Origin: Strongylocentrotus droebachiensis
Taxonomy: Eukaryota; Echinodermata; Echinoidea; Camarodonta; Strongylocentrotidae
DNA: 64,000 nucleotides
Direction of reading: 5' to 3'
Assembly: GCA_035222895.1 (NCBI GenBank)
Contig: JAVYIG010000895.1
Coordinates: 124,001-188,000, forward strand
Below, one piece after another: positions 46,392 to 58,481 of this stretch. The position numbers and the translations under genes were made by a program. Below the pieces are notes generated by a model. That model was not told where the DNA came from, ran no database searches, and saw nothing but the letters and a program-made list of their open reading frames with translations. Each line of letters starts with the position of its first letter. Within the stretch, counting starts at the first letter, position 1.

Positions 46392-47170
46392 TGTCTTGAT
46401 AGGTGCATGTTGGTTACTTATTTTCAAAAATGTTTCTTTCCAAGTATTCCATGTTACTTCGATTGGAACATCGTTAGTTAATTGAAATATTTCAGCTGAT
46501 TATATAGAAGCAATAAATCGATTTTCATAAAATGATTTATAATCACGAAAACGACGAGTTTTATGTTGCTTCCTTTCCATGATAGTGTTAATACAAGTAT
46601 AAATCATATAATGGTCACCCATGGAAATTGTTGCAACATCACATATAATGTGCTTCTGGGGAATTGAACTTAACAAATGGTCTATACAAGTTGATGATAA
46701 AGTAGTTACTCTTGTTGGTTTATTTATCATTTGTGTTAGAAGGAAAAGATTTTCTATGAGGTTAATTTGGTTTTCATGGAGTGGTTCGTCTATTTTATAA
46801 TCAATATTAAAGTCCCCTAATATCAGTAGATCAGATGGTTCATCATTTGCTTTTTCAAATGCATCTAGCATTTTATTAAAGTACTCAATATTCGAGTCAG
46901 GTGGTCTGTATAGGCAACATAATAATAGTTTCTCAGATAAGGGTAACATTAACTCAATCCATATTGCCTCCAATGAGGTATCACTGAGATCATAACGTTC
47001 AATACATGATAATGTGTTTTTAGCATAAATACAAACACCGCCTCCACGGCGACCATCTGCTCTATCCCGCCGGAATAGTGTATATCCGTCTATTGAGATC
47101 AGATTATCACTTGTAGTTTGAGATAGCCATGTTTCTGAAATACACAGTATGTCAAGGTTAATTAATCATT
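46392..47170 (-). pseudogene. APE-type endonuclease of the minus-strand LINE (ORF2 start)
   Basis: The minus strand from about 47165 reads LDILCISETWLSQTTSDNLI, then RRGGGVCIYAKNTLSCIERY, LLCCLYRPPDSNIEYFNKML, LLILGDFNIDY, STCIDHL and ISMGDHYMIY. These are the ETW, RGGGV, YRPP, GDFN and (S/G)DH motifs of the apurinic-like endonuclease of L2/CR1-group non-LTR elements. It continues VTWNTWKETFLKI and NQHAPIKTTR up to the 5.6-kb insertion. The 157-codon piece at 46973-46500 is intact. The whole ORF2 is interrupted and lacks its RT core. Confidence 0.88.
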
Positions 47171-47429
47171 TCATCAAAAAGAAATCGCAATTCCTCCAAT
47201 TTTCTATACATGCTACAAACATTTAAGTGAGCTAATTTTAGGCCGTTGCATTTTTAAAGTTTTTTAACACAAATATCATATTCGTTGTTGTCGGATATTG
47301 AGGTATTGTTTGAGTCCGAGCTAGCTGTTTCATCGTCATTAGTGAATTAATTTATTGGAGTTTTGGATGGTTCATGTCGCTTATCCTGTTCAATGTCTTC
47401 CAAGAGATGTTAGTTTTCGGGGCAAAGCA
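47171..47429 (-). other. ORF1-ORF2 junction of the minus-strand LINE
   Basis: This short linker between the ORF1 stop (near 47430) and the start of the endonuclease contains stops in all frames seen. Confidence 0.55.
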
Positions 47430-48100
47430 CTAATCTCTGTGACTGTTGAGGAGTCTCCGGGCTGTTTGTAGACAATCTAGCCAGTCTCGTGGGAAAACAC
47501 GGTCGGACGCTTTCTTGCGGAATTTCGCTTTGCTCGTCATCTGAAAAGACGGAGCATCAGGATATTGAGATTGGAACCAAGGATGTTTGTTATCCAAACT
47601 AGCCGGATCAGAAACAGAAGCAGTGACTGATGGAAACTGGTCATGATGAAACGCAGGGCGGGATCCTCGAAGATATGCGATGATATTCTGTGCCAATACA
47701 CGTACTCCGTAGCCGTTTAAGTGTACGCCATCAGCGGCGAGATGTGTGTCAGGAGTGATGTTTTCATTGTCCACGCCTCCCCAGCTGCGGCGATTGGCTA
47801 GAAGTTTCAACATTTCATTTACACTGCGCACTTTCTCGAAAACGCTTGCTGATTCTCCGCGACGATGAATTATTGTCGAGACACTTATTTTCTTGGCTGG
47901 TGTCAGTTTGACAATTTGTTCTGCCAGGGACTCAAGTTTTGCGACGATTCCATCCGCGTCGTGTGAAGTAACATCGTTCGAACCTAGATGAAGGATTACT
48001 TCTTTAGCATTTTGCTGAATAGCTTGCTCACAAACAATGCCACAAACATCTCCAATACGAGCGCCTCTGAACGTTTTGCACTTAACGGGTCTTCTTGATA
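47430..48100 (-). pseudogene. LINE ORF1, C-terminal SGNH/GDSL-type esterase part
   Basis: Reading down from 48096: VKCKTFRGARIGDVCGIVCE, EVILHLGSNDVTSHDADGIV (GSND block, 47984-47970), TPAKKISVSTIIHRRGESAS, then AADGVHLNGYGVRVLAQNI (DGVHLN block, 47732-47715). It ends ARRLLNSHRD before a stop near 47430. The GSND and DxxH blocks are those of SGNH hydrolases, known in ORF1 of CR1/L2-type LINEs. The first block (SDSMVKDI) lies at about 50590, displaced by the plus-strand LINE. Confidence 0.82.
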
Positions 48101-50556
48101 CTCAGGGAGCCACAAATCATGGACTTGCCCCGACCTGTCACTGGTTTCATCAAACATCAGACACACCTGCTCAAGAACTGTCCTTCCAAAGTTCCCGAGG
48201 TCTGGCCACTGTCCAATCATCATCTCAAGCGACATCAAGCTTCAACTCTCCAACCTACCAAAGAAGAGATGGAATTTCAGAAAAGCTGACTGGCCCAAGT
48301 TCCAGGAACTCACCAACAAGCTAACATCTCGACTGCCAGACCCCTCCACCAGTAATGTGAATGACTCTTACTCTGCTTTCTGCTCCATGTTACATCAGGC
48401 GGCAAAACTCTCCATCCCCAGGGGCAGGAGACACCCGTATATTCCATGCTGGGACGAAGAATGTGACCGTCTGTACGAATCCTACACTAAGTCCAAGACC
48501 ATTGAAGAAAGAGAAGCTGTAGGGAACGACCTGCTGATATCACTAGGAGAAAAGAGGAGGATTAGATGGGAAGAAGAAGTCTCTGAGATCAACTTTACCC
48601 ACTCTAGTCGCAAGGCCTGGACTACCATCAACAAACTCACTGGTCGAAGCAGCGCTCCTAAACAGTGTCCTGTTACTGCAAACTCCATCGCTTCAGTCCT
48701 AGTTAACAATGGAAAGTGGCAAGATAAAACCACTGAGGCCAAAGTCCACTCTCGCTCGGTGAACTCTGAGATAAAGAACCTCCTCAAGTCCACTCCAGAG
48801 TCAACCTCCATGTCTGAAGCCTTCACCTTGGATGAGGTTGAAACTGCACTGAAATCAATAAAGTCCGGCAAAGCGCCAGGCAACGATAACATCCACACAG
48901 AGTTCCTCAAGAACATGAGTCGCAAAGCTACTTCCTGGCTACAAGCCTTTCTCTCTACCTGCATGATAACATCCACTATTCCATCAAAATGGAAGACCGC
49001 TAAAGTTATTGCCATTCTGAAGCCCAAGAAGCCTGCAGACGAACCCAAGAGCTACCGTCCAATCAGTCTGCTACCGCACATCTACAAGCTACTTGAAAGG
49101 CTGCTACTTGCCAGAATCGTTGACACTGTCGAAGAGAAGCTACCTACTACACAGGCAGGTTTCAGGAAAGGTAAATCAACCACCGACCAAGTAGTCAGGC
49201 TTGTAAACGACATAGAGACGGCCTTCCAGAAGAAGCAGAAGTTTGGTGCAGTTCTTGTCGACCTTACTGCGGCATTTGACACAGTATGGCACCGTGGCCT
49301 ATACCTCAAGACCCTGCAGACCATTCCAGATGTAAGAATCGTGAAATTCATCATGCTGCTTGTACAAGACCGGTCATTTGTCCTCGAAACATCAAACGGC
49401 GAATGCAGTAGGAAGAGGAAACTCCGCAATGGTGTGCCGCAAGGCTCTGTCCTCGCTCCGATACTTTTCAACATCTATGTCTCTGACATGCCCAAGGGGG
49501 AATGCATGCAGTATTCCTACGCAGACGACACCGCACTGGGGTTCAACAACCACTCCTTCGAAGCAATCGAAACATCATTGGAGAAGGACCTGAAAATGCT
49601 AGCCGAGTTCTTCAACAGATGGCATCTCAAGATAAGCATACCAAAGACTGTATCCTCCGTCTTCCACCTGGCTAACCGATGCGCCAACCGAGAGCTGAAT
49701 ATCTCACTAGATGGGTCTAGGCTGAACTTCGTCTCAACACCAAAGTACCTAGGTGTCACTCTTGACCGAAGCCTCACCTTCCACGAGCATGCCAAAGCCA
49801 CAGCTCAAAAGACCCAAGCCAGAGTGTCTCTCCTAAAGAAGCTTGCAGGGACCGGATGGGGAGCTAATTTCACCACCCTTCGCACCTCCACTCTAGCTCT
49901 TGCCTTCTCCACTGCCGAGTATGCTGCACCTGCATGGAGCCACAGCACCCATGTACACAAGGTTGATGTTGTCCTCAATGATGCTATGAGACTAATCAGC
50001 GGAACACTCACTGCAACACCAGTCAGCAACCTGCCAATATTATCTGGCATACCACCAGCTCAGCTCAGACGAGATGCGCAGTATGCTAAGCTTGCCCAAA
50101 AGCATGACAGAGATAAATGCCTTGTTCCTGCCCCCTCTGCCTTTGAAGGACAGCGTCTCCCTAGAAGACACTTTGCAACACAGGCTGCTGAGCTGCGGCC
50201 TGAGAACCCCCCCCTCCACCTTAGCCACTTGGATAACAAAACGCTGGTCAGACCAGTGGAATTCGTCCACTACCAACCTGAAGGAGTTCATCCCAAAGCC
50301 CTGTGCAAAACCAAGTGGCAGCGACCTCCCAAGAAAAGCCTGGGTCAACCTAAACCGTATCAGAACTGGAGTTGGCCGCACACAATATTTCCTACATAAA
50401 ATTGGAGCTGAATCATCACCAAACTGCGCCTGTGGAGAGATCCAAACTATGGATCATGTCATTGATGATTGTCCGATTGTACGATCTGTTGGCTCAATAA
50501 GGATCTTCCTATCTAGATGATGTACTCCCTGATATTCTTTGCACGAACGAACGAAC
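48101..50556 (+). mobile_element. 5'-truncated LINE with near-complete reverse transcriptase
   Basis: A 680-codon frame (48357-50399) encodes a non-LTR reverse transcriptase. It has SGKAPGNDNIHTEFLKN, PKSYRPISLLPHIYKLLERL, AFDTVW (residues 306-311), NGVPQGS (358-364) and YADD (388-391, catalytic Asp pair). The frame is open upstream to about 48100, where it carries the end of an endonuclease (RTVLPKFPRSGHCPIIIS). After a frame change near the C run at 50208-50216, the tail reads LNRIRTGVGRTQYFLHKIG and CACGEIQTMDHVIDDCP, a Cys/His knuckle usual at this place. It ends in (ACGA)n. A GATA is repeated at both junctions. The clade is Jockey/I-group-like, not settled. It inserted into LINE ORF1 in the opposite orientation. 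It is inactive because of the 5' truncation and frameshift. Confidence 0.9.
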
Positions 50557-51252
50557 GATAGCCTCAAAGGGTTGATGTCCTTTACCATGGAATCACTAAC
50601 AATCAAAACATCGGTTGAATGGGCATTCTGAGTGACCATTGATGCTCTCAGGAGCTGATGTTTTGCTTTGTAGTCTCGTAATTGATCATCTATTGTAAGG
50701 CTATTAGGTTCATTTCTCTGTGCTTGCGTCGGAATCGATTTGAGCTTCATCTGTTGTCGTCTGATTAGCTGATTTAGAGCCTTTTGTTGACGAGATGATG
50801 CCATTGACGGTTTCATTCAAAACCTGGAGTTTGTTTTGAACAGATTCCAAAGTAGTTGTGATTGTACCACAGGTCTTGCAATTATTTTCATTCTGATTAT
50901 CTTCAATCCTCCCTTCTTCTGTTTGAGTAGATTTGTTTGGGACGCCTTGGTGGGATATTTGGGGGTTATCCACGCCATCTCGGGCTTTTGTATCACTTGG
51001 TACAGGGTATTCATATATGGTAACAAAATGCTCACAGATAAACTTGTCAAGATGAGGTAAAATATGACACAATAAATCTGTAACATAGTCTATACGGTTT
51101 TCTCCACCGTGTTTTCCATAGCGTTCGTATGAAATGTGAAGATTTTGTATGGCTATACGTAGGCCAAAAGTAGTTATATATTTCGGAAGCTTGTAACGAA
51201 AACTCTCAGCTCCTGGATTGCCAGAGTGGGTATTCGACTTTAATTGTGTCAT
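50557..51252 (-). pseudogene. LINE ORF1, N-terminal part and first SGNH block
   Basis: A Met at 51252 opens MTQLKSNTHSGNPGAESFRY, followed by a Cys pair (NNCKTCGTITTTLESVQNKL) and a coiled-coil-like stretch. After a frame change near 50710 it reads RDYKAKHQLLRASMVTQN and STDVLIVSDSMVKDINPLRL. SDSMVKDI holds the nucleophile Ser of the SGNH fold. The reading is cut at about 50557 by the plus-strand LINE and resumes at 48096. Confidence 0.75.
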
Positions 51253-51628
51253 TGCGTCCTACAGTGTTGATATACTAGTACATAATAAGTCTCTCAATAA
51301 AAGTCTTTTAAGAAAATACAGTGATCACAATGTACATGCATATAAGCTCACCCCATCATAAAATGTCACAGGTGGGACCAAGACTTTAGTCCGGCATCAA
51401 ACTGTCTATATGCACCAGGTTCACAACATCACAAATTGCACAAGAAAACACAAAATAACAGTAGTACATCTGCATCCAAGTTAATTTGGCGTTTCCACGG
51501 CGATATTTCACTTTGCGAAACAATATAACAGTATATAAATAGACGGAATATAGCAGAATATGTCAGCTACATGTACTCATAGGTTTAATACAGTTCTATA
51601 TAATAAATGTTATGTGAAGTTGCATTAC
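51253..51628. other. Intron sequence beside C3-like exon 3
   Basis: AT-rich with no recognised feature. It lies between the LINE ORF1 start and the donor of exon 3, and may include LINE 5' UTR. Confidence 0.5.
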
Positions 51629-51715
51629 CTGGTTTGCGGGGACAAGTAAATTCCGGCTCTCCAGGAGAGAGATGAGAACAAATGCTGTCATAGAAGTTTC
51701 TCCCTGTACAGCTCC
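51629..51715 (-). CDS. C3-like: C3-like thioester protein, TED exon (third visible)
   Basis: Exactly 29 codons: GAVQGETSMTAFVLISLLES then RNLLVPANQ. The core TAFVLISLLE is nearly the TAFVLISLQE of vertebrate C3, in the helix after the HQEM His. Acceptor GTTTATCAG ends at 51716; donor GTAATG begins at 51628. It enters and leaves in phase 0, matching the exons at 58482 (ends HQEMI) and 33704 (starts KINDA). A second frame of this exon gives a Cys-rich peptide, but only this frame fits both neighbours and the family. Confidence 0.93.
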
Positions 51716-52400
51716 CTGATAAACAAATCAAAGGATTTGCAATAGTGAGATCTGTTTAATAGTAACTACACAGATTAAGTTGAGTTCTAGTCATGTGATT
51801 GCGTTGTGAAAGAGATGGCTTGGAAGCATTGGAAAAGGTCCATGTACACATTTAGATCATGTAGCACATAAGTATTGGTGTTTGCGGTTTTGGAATCATC
51901 GTAATGATAACAAATAGGCACAGTCTCACGAAAAACCACATGTGCTGCACTCATAAATGTGCATATGGAACTACACAAACATGTGCCATGAAGTGCGGTC
52001 CACAATAGCTGTTACTTGTCATATTTCTAATATGAGGGTATTTGTAGAGCCATCTTTTTTAGGCGACGCTTTTTCAATGATACTCCTCCACACTAACATA
52101 ACAATAATTAAACAGCTCATAACATATTTTTCACCATTTCCCGGACCTCAACCATATTTCAAAGTGACAAATGCTGGTGTTTACGAGAGTATGTGACAGG
52201 GATCCCTAAATAATTTACTTACAAATGAACAAGAAATATTCTGGTGACTATGTTTGTGTACTATTCATGATTGCTATACAATTACGAGTACACGTACATG
52301 TACAATACGCCAAAAAATCTCACCAAAATTTGAACAAGAACATTATCAATTTTACAAGAGATGGCCATGTCATTTTTGACATTGTAACACAAATTGTGTC
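51716..52400 (-). other. Intron sequence, no recognised feature
   Basis: This is the start (lower end) of the 6.8-kb intron between C3-like exons 2 and 3. No ORF, RNA or repeat boundary was identified before the TTAA at 52401. Confidence 0.5.
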
Positions 52401-52869
52401 TTAAGGCCCGGTCACACATAGGGGACGCATGGAGGACGCACGGCCAACCCATTGGAAATTTGCAATTTTGGCCAGTGCGTTGTCGTTCACTAGGTGTGCG
52501 TCATCATTCGTTACTCGTTCGTCGAGCGCGCTGGACCAACGCTATGCATTCGTCGTCATTTGCTGTGTGCGTCGGGACTTATTGAGCATGCTCAAAAGTC
52601 TGCCCGGAGCTCGACGCATGAATGTACACGCCAAAAGGACGCCAGACCAAAGACGTTTAAATATAATTACTAGACGGAAAGCAGCACGCGCGGAAACCAT
52701 GCAGACGAATGGGATTAGGCTCCGCCTCTTTTGGATCATTTGAAGACAAAATAAGAACCCGAGGCGGCTTTTTGATTGGATATGAGCCTCATGAATATGT
52801 ATTTCATCGATAGTATCGTTTAAAAAACCGGATAATATATTTGACCTCATTGCGTCACTTTAATTGTGC

Positions 52870-55800
52870 AGATTTATGCACGACGCTACTGTACTCGCAC
52901 AAACTGAGAAGATTTAGTTCATTGAGAATAGGTGAGTAATTGATTGATATATGAGTAGATTAAGTGAATTTAGTCATCAATTTGGAAAAAATTGCAATAG
53001 TCTTCGTGATCTACGGTAATTTCGTTACATTTGGAGACCGTTCTCAACAGATTTTTGGGGAAAAGACTAGTAAAATATTGCTCTTGAAATTGCACTTTGA
53101 TTTTCATCGTCATGAGGTAGTCTGACTGCGGTTTGCAGTCATTTCACCCTAGTACTCCAGTATAGGGCCCCGGGGTTCCGGCAGGCCCACCCCGGGGAAT
53201 TTCGGTGCTCGGGCTGCATCGATCAAGATCAAACTTTCTAATCAAGTTTTATTCCAGATTTGATCATCATCATGAATCTAATTCACCAATCATCGATTTA
53301 ATTTAAATCTAGATTTAACGTTCCACCTTAAAATAATCTACGAAGCATGATTTTGTTGATAATCCAAGTGGATTAATTCTTGTTAAAATCTTTAGTAGAT
53401 GTGGACTCTGTCTCTGATGGCTTTACTTATCAATCTCAGTGCCATCTGTTCGCTCAGTTGGATCATCGGTACGCGGTGCTTGTCAACTTTATTTAGGATT
53501 TAGACCCTAGGCCTAGACCAAAATTATCTGTGACCATTGATAATTAAACAACTCCAAATCCTATTTCATTTAGATGTAGACTCTAGGTCTAAACCTGGAA
53601 CTTATTAATAACAAATATTAAAAAAACATCAACACTAGGATTTGTTTATTTAATAGTAGTCTATGGGTCCATCGTGCTTGTCAAGTTGTCATATTATCTA
53701 CTAAGTCTAGGCCTACTACTACTACTAGAGTCTAGACCTACTAGATCTAGATCTAGACCCCTATCAGTGGCGTACGCAGGATTTTTTTCAAGGGGGGGGG
53801 GGGGGTTTAACATTTTGAAATCGGACCAAAAATTTCGCAACGACTCAGCCAGCCGGGGTGGGTGGTAATTTTTACTAAGTAACAGGACAATTTTTTTTTT
53901 TTTGGTCACAACAAATTCGCAACGACTCAGCCAGCCACTGAATAAGCGGGGGGGGGGGGGGAGGGGGGGGGGGGGGGGGGTTCCCAAAATGTCGCAACGA
54001 CTCAGCCGCTGAATAAGCGGGGGGGGGGGGTAAGAGGACATTTTTTATTTTTATTTTTTGGGGCCCGAAATTTGAAAATTAGACCGATCGATATTCCATT
54101 CCGTTGGGGGTGGGGGGTGGGGTAAGGTCATCTTTTTTAGGTCAACCATTAGGAATCAACACTAACAAAAAAAGGGGGGGTTCCAGAAAAACATACACAT
54201 AAAAAATCTCAAGGGGGGGGGGGTTAACCCCCCCCCCCTAGCGTATGCGCCTGACCTCTATTATTAAGATAAGACCCCTAGTCCACAATTATGTTTACTT
54301 ATGTAGTCCACTTTTTCTTGTCTTAATAAACCAATTCTACTTCAGACTGCTTTATAATTATAGGCCATATAAAACCCTTAATAATTATAGGCCATATAAA
54401 ACCCTTTTTGAGGCATAAGTTAAATCTTCCATTTAATTTTACTTTGTACTGTGGTCCATTCAATCGGAATGTTGATTTCCACACCGTATTAAAATTAAGG
54501 CCAACCATGACATGAAAATTAGCTTTTATGCTAGATCTAGATCCATTTTTATTTTGTTAATGAGAAAGGGACGCCTTGATTGTCATATTGATTTTGTTTT
54601 CTTTTTGTTCCAACAGATTGAAACTGATGAAGAGCTGGAAGGAGTTAACTGATGAGTAGATATTACAACATTTCTTATATTTGCAAGATGAAGCTGAAAG
54701 TCCCATGCAGGTAAAATTTTCAGGATATTTAGCACACAAATATTAAACGACCACCTATTAATTCACTAAAAAGGAAATGGAACTAAGTTTATGTTGCAAG
54801 TGTATATAGTGGAGAGGATATTTTATTCTAGTTCTTCCCTTTCTTTGTTTACAAAGGGATTTGTCCTTATTTACAGGAGGTCCTGTGTGTAGAAGAACGA
54901 TGTCTAATGCACATTCAAAGCACTACATAATAATAATAATAATCATACATGTAGGGTATACACAGGACCCCTCATTACTTTTTATTTGTAAGTGGTCCTT
55001 TCACTTCTTGAGCAATGAAGATGAAGAAGAACACAACATAAGATTAATGAAAGTCTGTTTATAGGATGTATCATGTATTATGGCTGATATGTATCTATTA
55101 TTATCACTTTTTAATTGAAGTACCTACATTGTTTTCTCTTATGTAGGATGATGCTTCCCTACAGTGGATGATGAAGGCATGCTGATTACAAACCCAGGAG
55201 AGGAACAAAGAACAGATATTGACAGAATCATATCTAGAGATGCGGGCCTACTGCACTTCATACGAGCAAGTGTGCTAATATACAATGTAGGTACCCCCAA
55301 TAAACTATTGTAGAACACATTTATCATGCACAAAGTTATAGATCTGACAAACATATTTTTCATTGTCCGTTACTTGTAAAAGAATACTTGACTGAATATC
55401 ACAATTGTGATTTAGATTTAAAATAAAATGTTGATATAGATGAAATATAACTCTACATTACATATGTTTCAATATCATTATTTCCAGTACATTCTCTGGT
55501 CCAAGTTGTTTGGTCATTTTATGTCCCATACTTAACCGAGTATTATTCAATTATGAGCATAAGTTCACAATACAAGTACATTGTACACATATTACTTATT
55601 TCATACCTTGTCTGATCCAAGCTACAGCAGGCCTATCGTCTTAATGGGATCATCAGAAATAATCTAAGATGTGGTCATTAACTATAGTCTTGTAGGAAAA
55701 ATAGTTTAGGTTTGGCCACTAGAACCCCAAGTGAATTTCAGTTCCTCGTCATTTTGTCAGAGCAGGTAATAGGGTGTATGTTATTAGTCATTGTTGATTT

Positions 55801-56050
55801 TCTTATACACTGTATCTTATTTCATTTTTCCATTCAACAGACTTGGGTTATCATTACAGCCCTTTCTTCTGAAAACTAGGCTACAACTTTATTGATGAAT
55901 GCAGGAGACATCTACATGGGACTACGTCTTAAAGATGCCACCCTCATATAACGAAAGACGACAGTAGAGATGGGTTTGAACTTCAATATTTACATGATAT
56001 TTATTTATTATTTGTATTATATGTTGTAGAATACCACAGTCAATAAAGCT
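52870..56050 (+). other. Splice-signal-bounded blocks inside the TTAA element
   Basis: Candidate exons with good borders: up to 52931 (donor GTGAGT), 54617-54711 (after TCCAACAG, before GTAAAA), 55147-55289 (after TTATGTAG, before GTACCC), and a block after ATTCAACAG near 55841. AATAAAG follows at 56042. One frame of the third block reads VDDEGMLITNPGEEQRTDID then RIISRDAGLLHFIRASV. The blocks do not join in one frame, so this could be a degenerate gene or a noncoding transcript. Low confidence. Confidence 0.2.
53765..54253. mobile_element. 489-bp hAT-type G-run MITE
   Basis: Starts CAGTGGCGTACGCAGGATTT and ends CCTAGCGTATGCGCCTG (inverse CAGGCGCATACGCTAGG). It is flanked by ACCCCTAT (53757-53764) and ACCTCTAT (54254-54261), an 8-bp duplication with one mismatch. 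It is full of G and C homopolymers and repeats TCGCAACGACTCAGCC three times. Related to the element split at 1845/4197. Confidence 0.85.
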
Positions 56051-58219
56051 AATGAATTTATTATCTTGTCAACTTTCAAATAATTAAAGATAACTAATCA
56101 TCAATGAATAAACATTAACATTTTAACAATGTCAACAACCATCTTATAGGAGGACTGGGCAGAAAGATTCTCCTTGAAATTTGAGTGATTAAGATCTACC
56201 AGTCTATATCAAAGATTGAATTAATCAATGATATTTTAATTATAATCATACATGTTGAAATTCATTTACCTCTGTGGACTTCTGTATTTTAGATGATTTG
56301 TAGATTATTAAATTATTGCAGTATAATGCTGCTTCAAGTATTGTATGTAAGAAAGTTTGAAAGTCAACCCTATAAATGCATTAAATATAGAAAGACATAG
56401 ACAGACTGCCATTTCATCATTGCCTTTCGTATCCAAACTACTAATTTTAATATAATCATGTTTTGATACTTCCTAACTTAAGAAAATAGGGGGGGGGGGG
56501 GGGCTTGCAATCCTCTTCCTGGTGCTGTTTTTACATGGACCATGTAACTGGTTGCAAAAGTGTAAACAATATTATATTTATCATATGTTTATAATTAGAA
56601 GGATTTAGAAAGTGAAAACGTTTTGAATTATAGCATTTATGTTGCTAGAAGTAATAATATATGTATAATTGCAGTGTGTATTGTTAAGGGAAAGGGATGC
56701 TTTCCCAGTAAAATTAACAGTATACGAATTTCAAATTAATAAAAAAAAGAGAAAAGGGGGTGGGGGGGGGGGGGTGGCAGGCAACCCGGCCAATTCAAAA
56801 TTTTCAGTGTTAAATTCAATTGTCTTTTTAAAAAAAGAAATCATTTATGTCAAGACGAAATTAAACAATTTTTTACTTTTCTTTTTTCAAGTTGGAACAT
56901 TTGAATAAAATGATTAACATACTTTCTGGTCTCTCTGGTCTCTACATTAAAAATCAAAAAGTCGCAGTCGAAGTTGAGCCCAAAATGTAAGCAAGCCATT
57001 TTGTTTGTTTGATTTTCACTTCATTTTGACATTTTCCTTGTTTATTGCACCAAAATAACTACATATAAATTAACTTCCAGTGTAGATTTTAGCCAGGAAT
57101 TATACTAATTATTTCACATCAATATGACAAATTATGATTGATGTTTTATGGAACAAAAAGGTGTTAAAAATGCCACATCTGGGCCTTAAAAAAGCCCTAA
57201 AATCCACAAGCTTCCGGGGGCTTCGCCCCTGAACCCCACCCGATATCGGCTCGGTCGCTACGCTCCCTCGCAACACAGTCAACAAACATACAGGGTGGCA
57301 CTTCAACCTCAATATTTTTTTGTTTTTGCGCTTCTAATAAACTAGTTGAGAAGGCCTGGTCTAAAATAAGGAAACTTAATACATCAGCATATTTAAAATG
57401 TATAATCATAGCCAGAGAATGTGTTGAAAAATGGATGGTTATTATCATTTTTTGGTCAATAAAGAGATTTTCAGAAAAAATCTTATGCTGTAATATTAAT
57501 TAGTAGAGGTGTAATGATGTTTGAGTTAGTTGGCGTAAATATTCATAAATGAATGAAACATGCCATTAAAACTCAAACAACACAACGAGTGGAACTTAAA
57601 GGTCCACTTCCCAGATGCATCCTGGGTATACCAGCTGTTATACTGGTGATCGATAATAAAAGTTCGAGCGCGTATTTCACCTAACAGTGATCGCATCAGA
57701 ATAATCCACGCTGATTCGCTGAATCTCTTGCGTTGCTAGCGCGTAGCGTGATGAATAAATTACCCATAATTCCGTACAGTAGATTATTTGACCTCTCTAA
57801 ATACACTGATACGCGCATTGTCTTTTACCATGTAGTGAACATCATTCCAGTACACTTTTCGCGGGGAGCATCCTACAGAATGCATAATTCATAAGGCTCA
57901 TGAATTATGCAAGATGGCTTATTTTGGCTTCTAATGGATCCGGACAAAATGGCGGAGCGTGGGGGGCCTGCGCCAGACACGCACGGAGTGCGCTAGACCA
58001 ACGCTAGACATACGCGGAGCACACGCCTTGTATACGCGCAGCGCGCTAGCAACACGTACGCTATGACAAATTTGACAAAATGACAAAATGACAAAATGAC
58101 AAATGACAAAATGACAAATGATATGACAACATTTGACAAAAGTCGGGCTCACGACTTTTTCCCATTTTCAATGCGCCGGCCGTGCGTCTCCCATGCGTCC
58201 CCTATGTGTGACCGGGCCT

Positions 58220-58481
58220 TTAAGCCCAGCACACACTATACGACCTGACTATGACCCAAGTTTGGAAGAATTTGCAATATATTTTGACTTGAACATTGAG
58301 AGTACCAGGAACAGAACAGATTCAGATTCAGAGGTATTAAGCAGCTCCATGCCATATCTTTTTTTTAATAATTACACATAATACTGAACGTTATGGATGT
58401 ATCTTTTTCATGCCACTGAACTGATAATGATTGTAGGATGAACATCTACATGTACAGGTACAATGTACTTGAATGACTTAC
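58220..58481 (-). other. Short intron part between the TTAA element and exon 2
   Basis: Begins TTAAGCCCAGCACACACTAT, which may be the end of another, older TIR element. The rest is unassigned. Confidence 0.4.

Larger units (their letters stand above)
52405..58219. mobile_element. 5.8-kb TIR element flanked by TTAA
   Basis: The left end is GGCCCGGTCACACATAGGGG followed by ACGCATGGAGGACGCACGGCC. The right end is its inverse (one extra A at the tip, one-base changes), and TTAA flanks both sides (52401-52404, 58220-58223). TTAA targets are typical of piggyBac and Kolobok superfamilies; which one is not clear. Subterminal zones are rich in CGCACGGA/ACGCTAGACC words and, at 58068-58140, TGACAAAA repeats. 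No transposase was recognised. It carries a hAT-type MITE. Confidence 0.85.

Noticed and set aside
48482..50381. Minus-strand ORFs of 81-188 codons
   Set aside because: Antisense of the plus-strand reverse transcriptase.
51629..51715. Alternative Cys-rich reading of this exon (SCTGRNFYDSICSHLSPGEP)
   Set aside because: It looks like a small Cys module, but the other frame matches C3 closely and is the only one in phase with both neighbouring exons.
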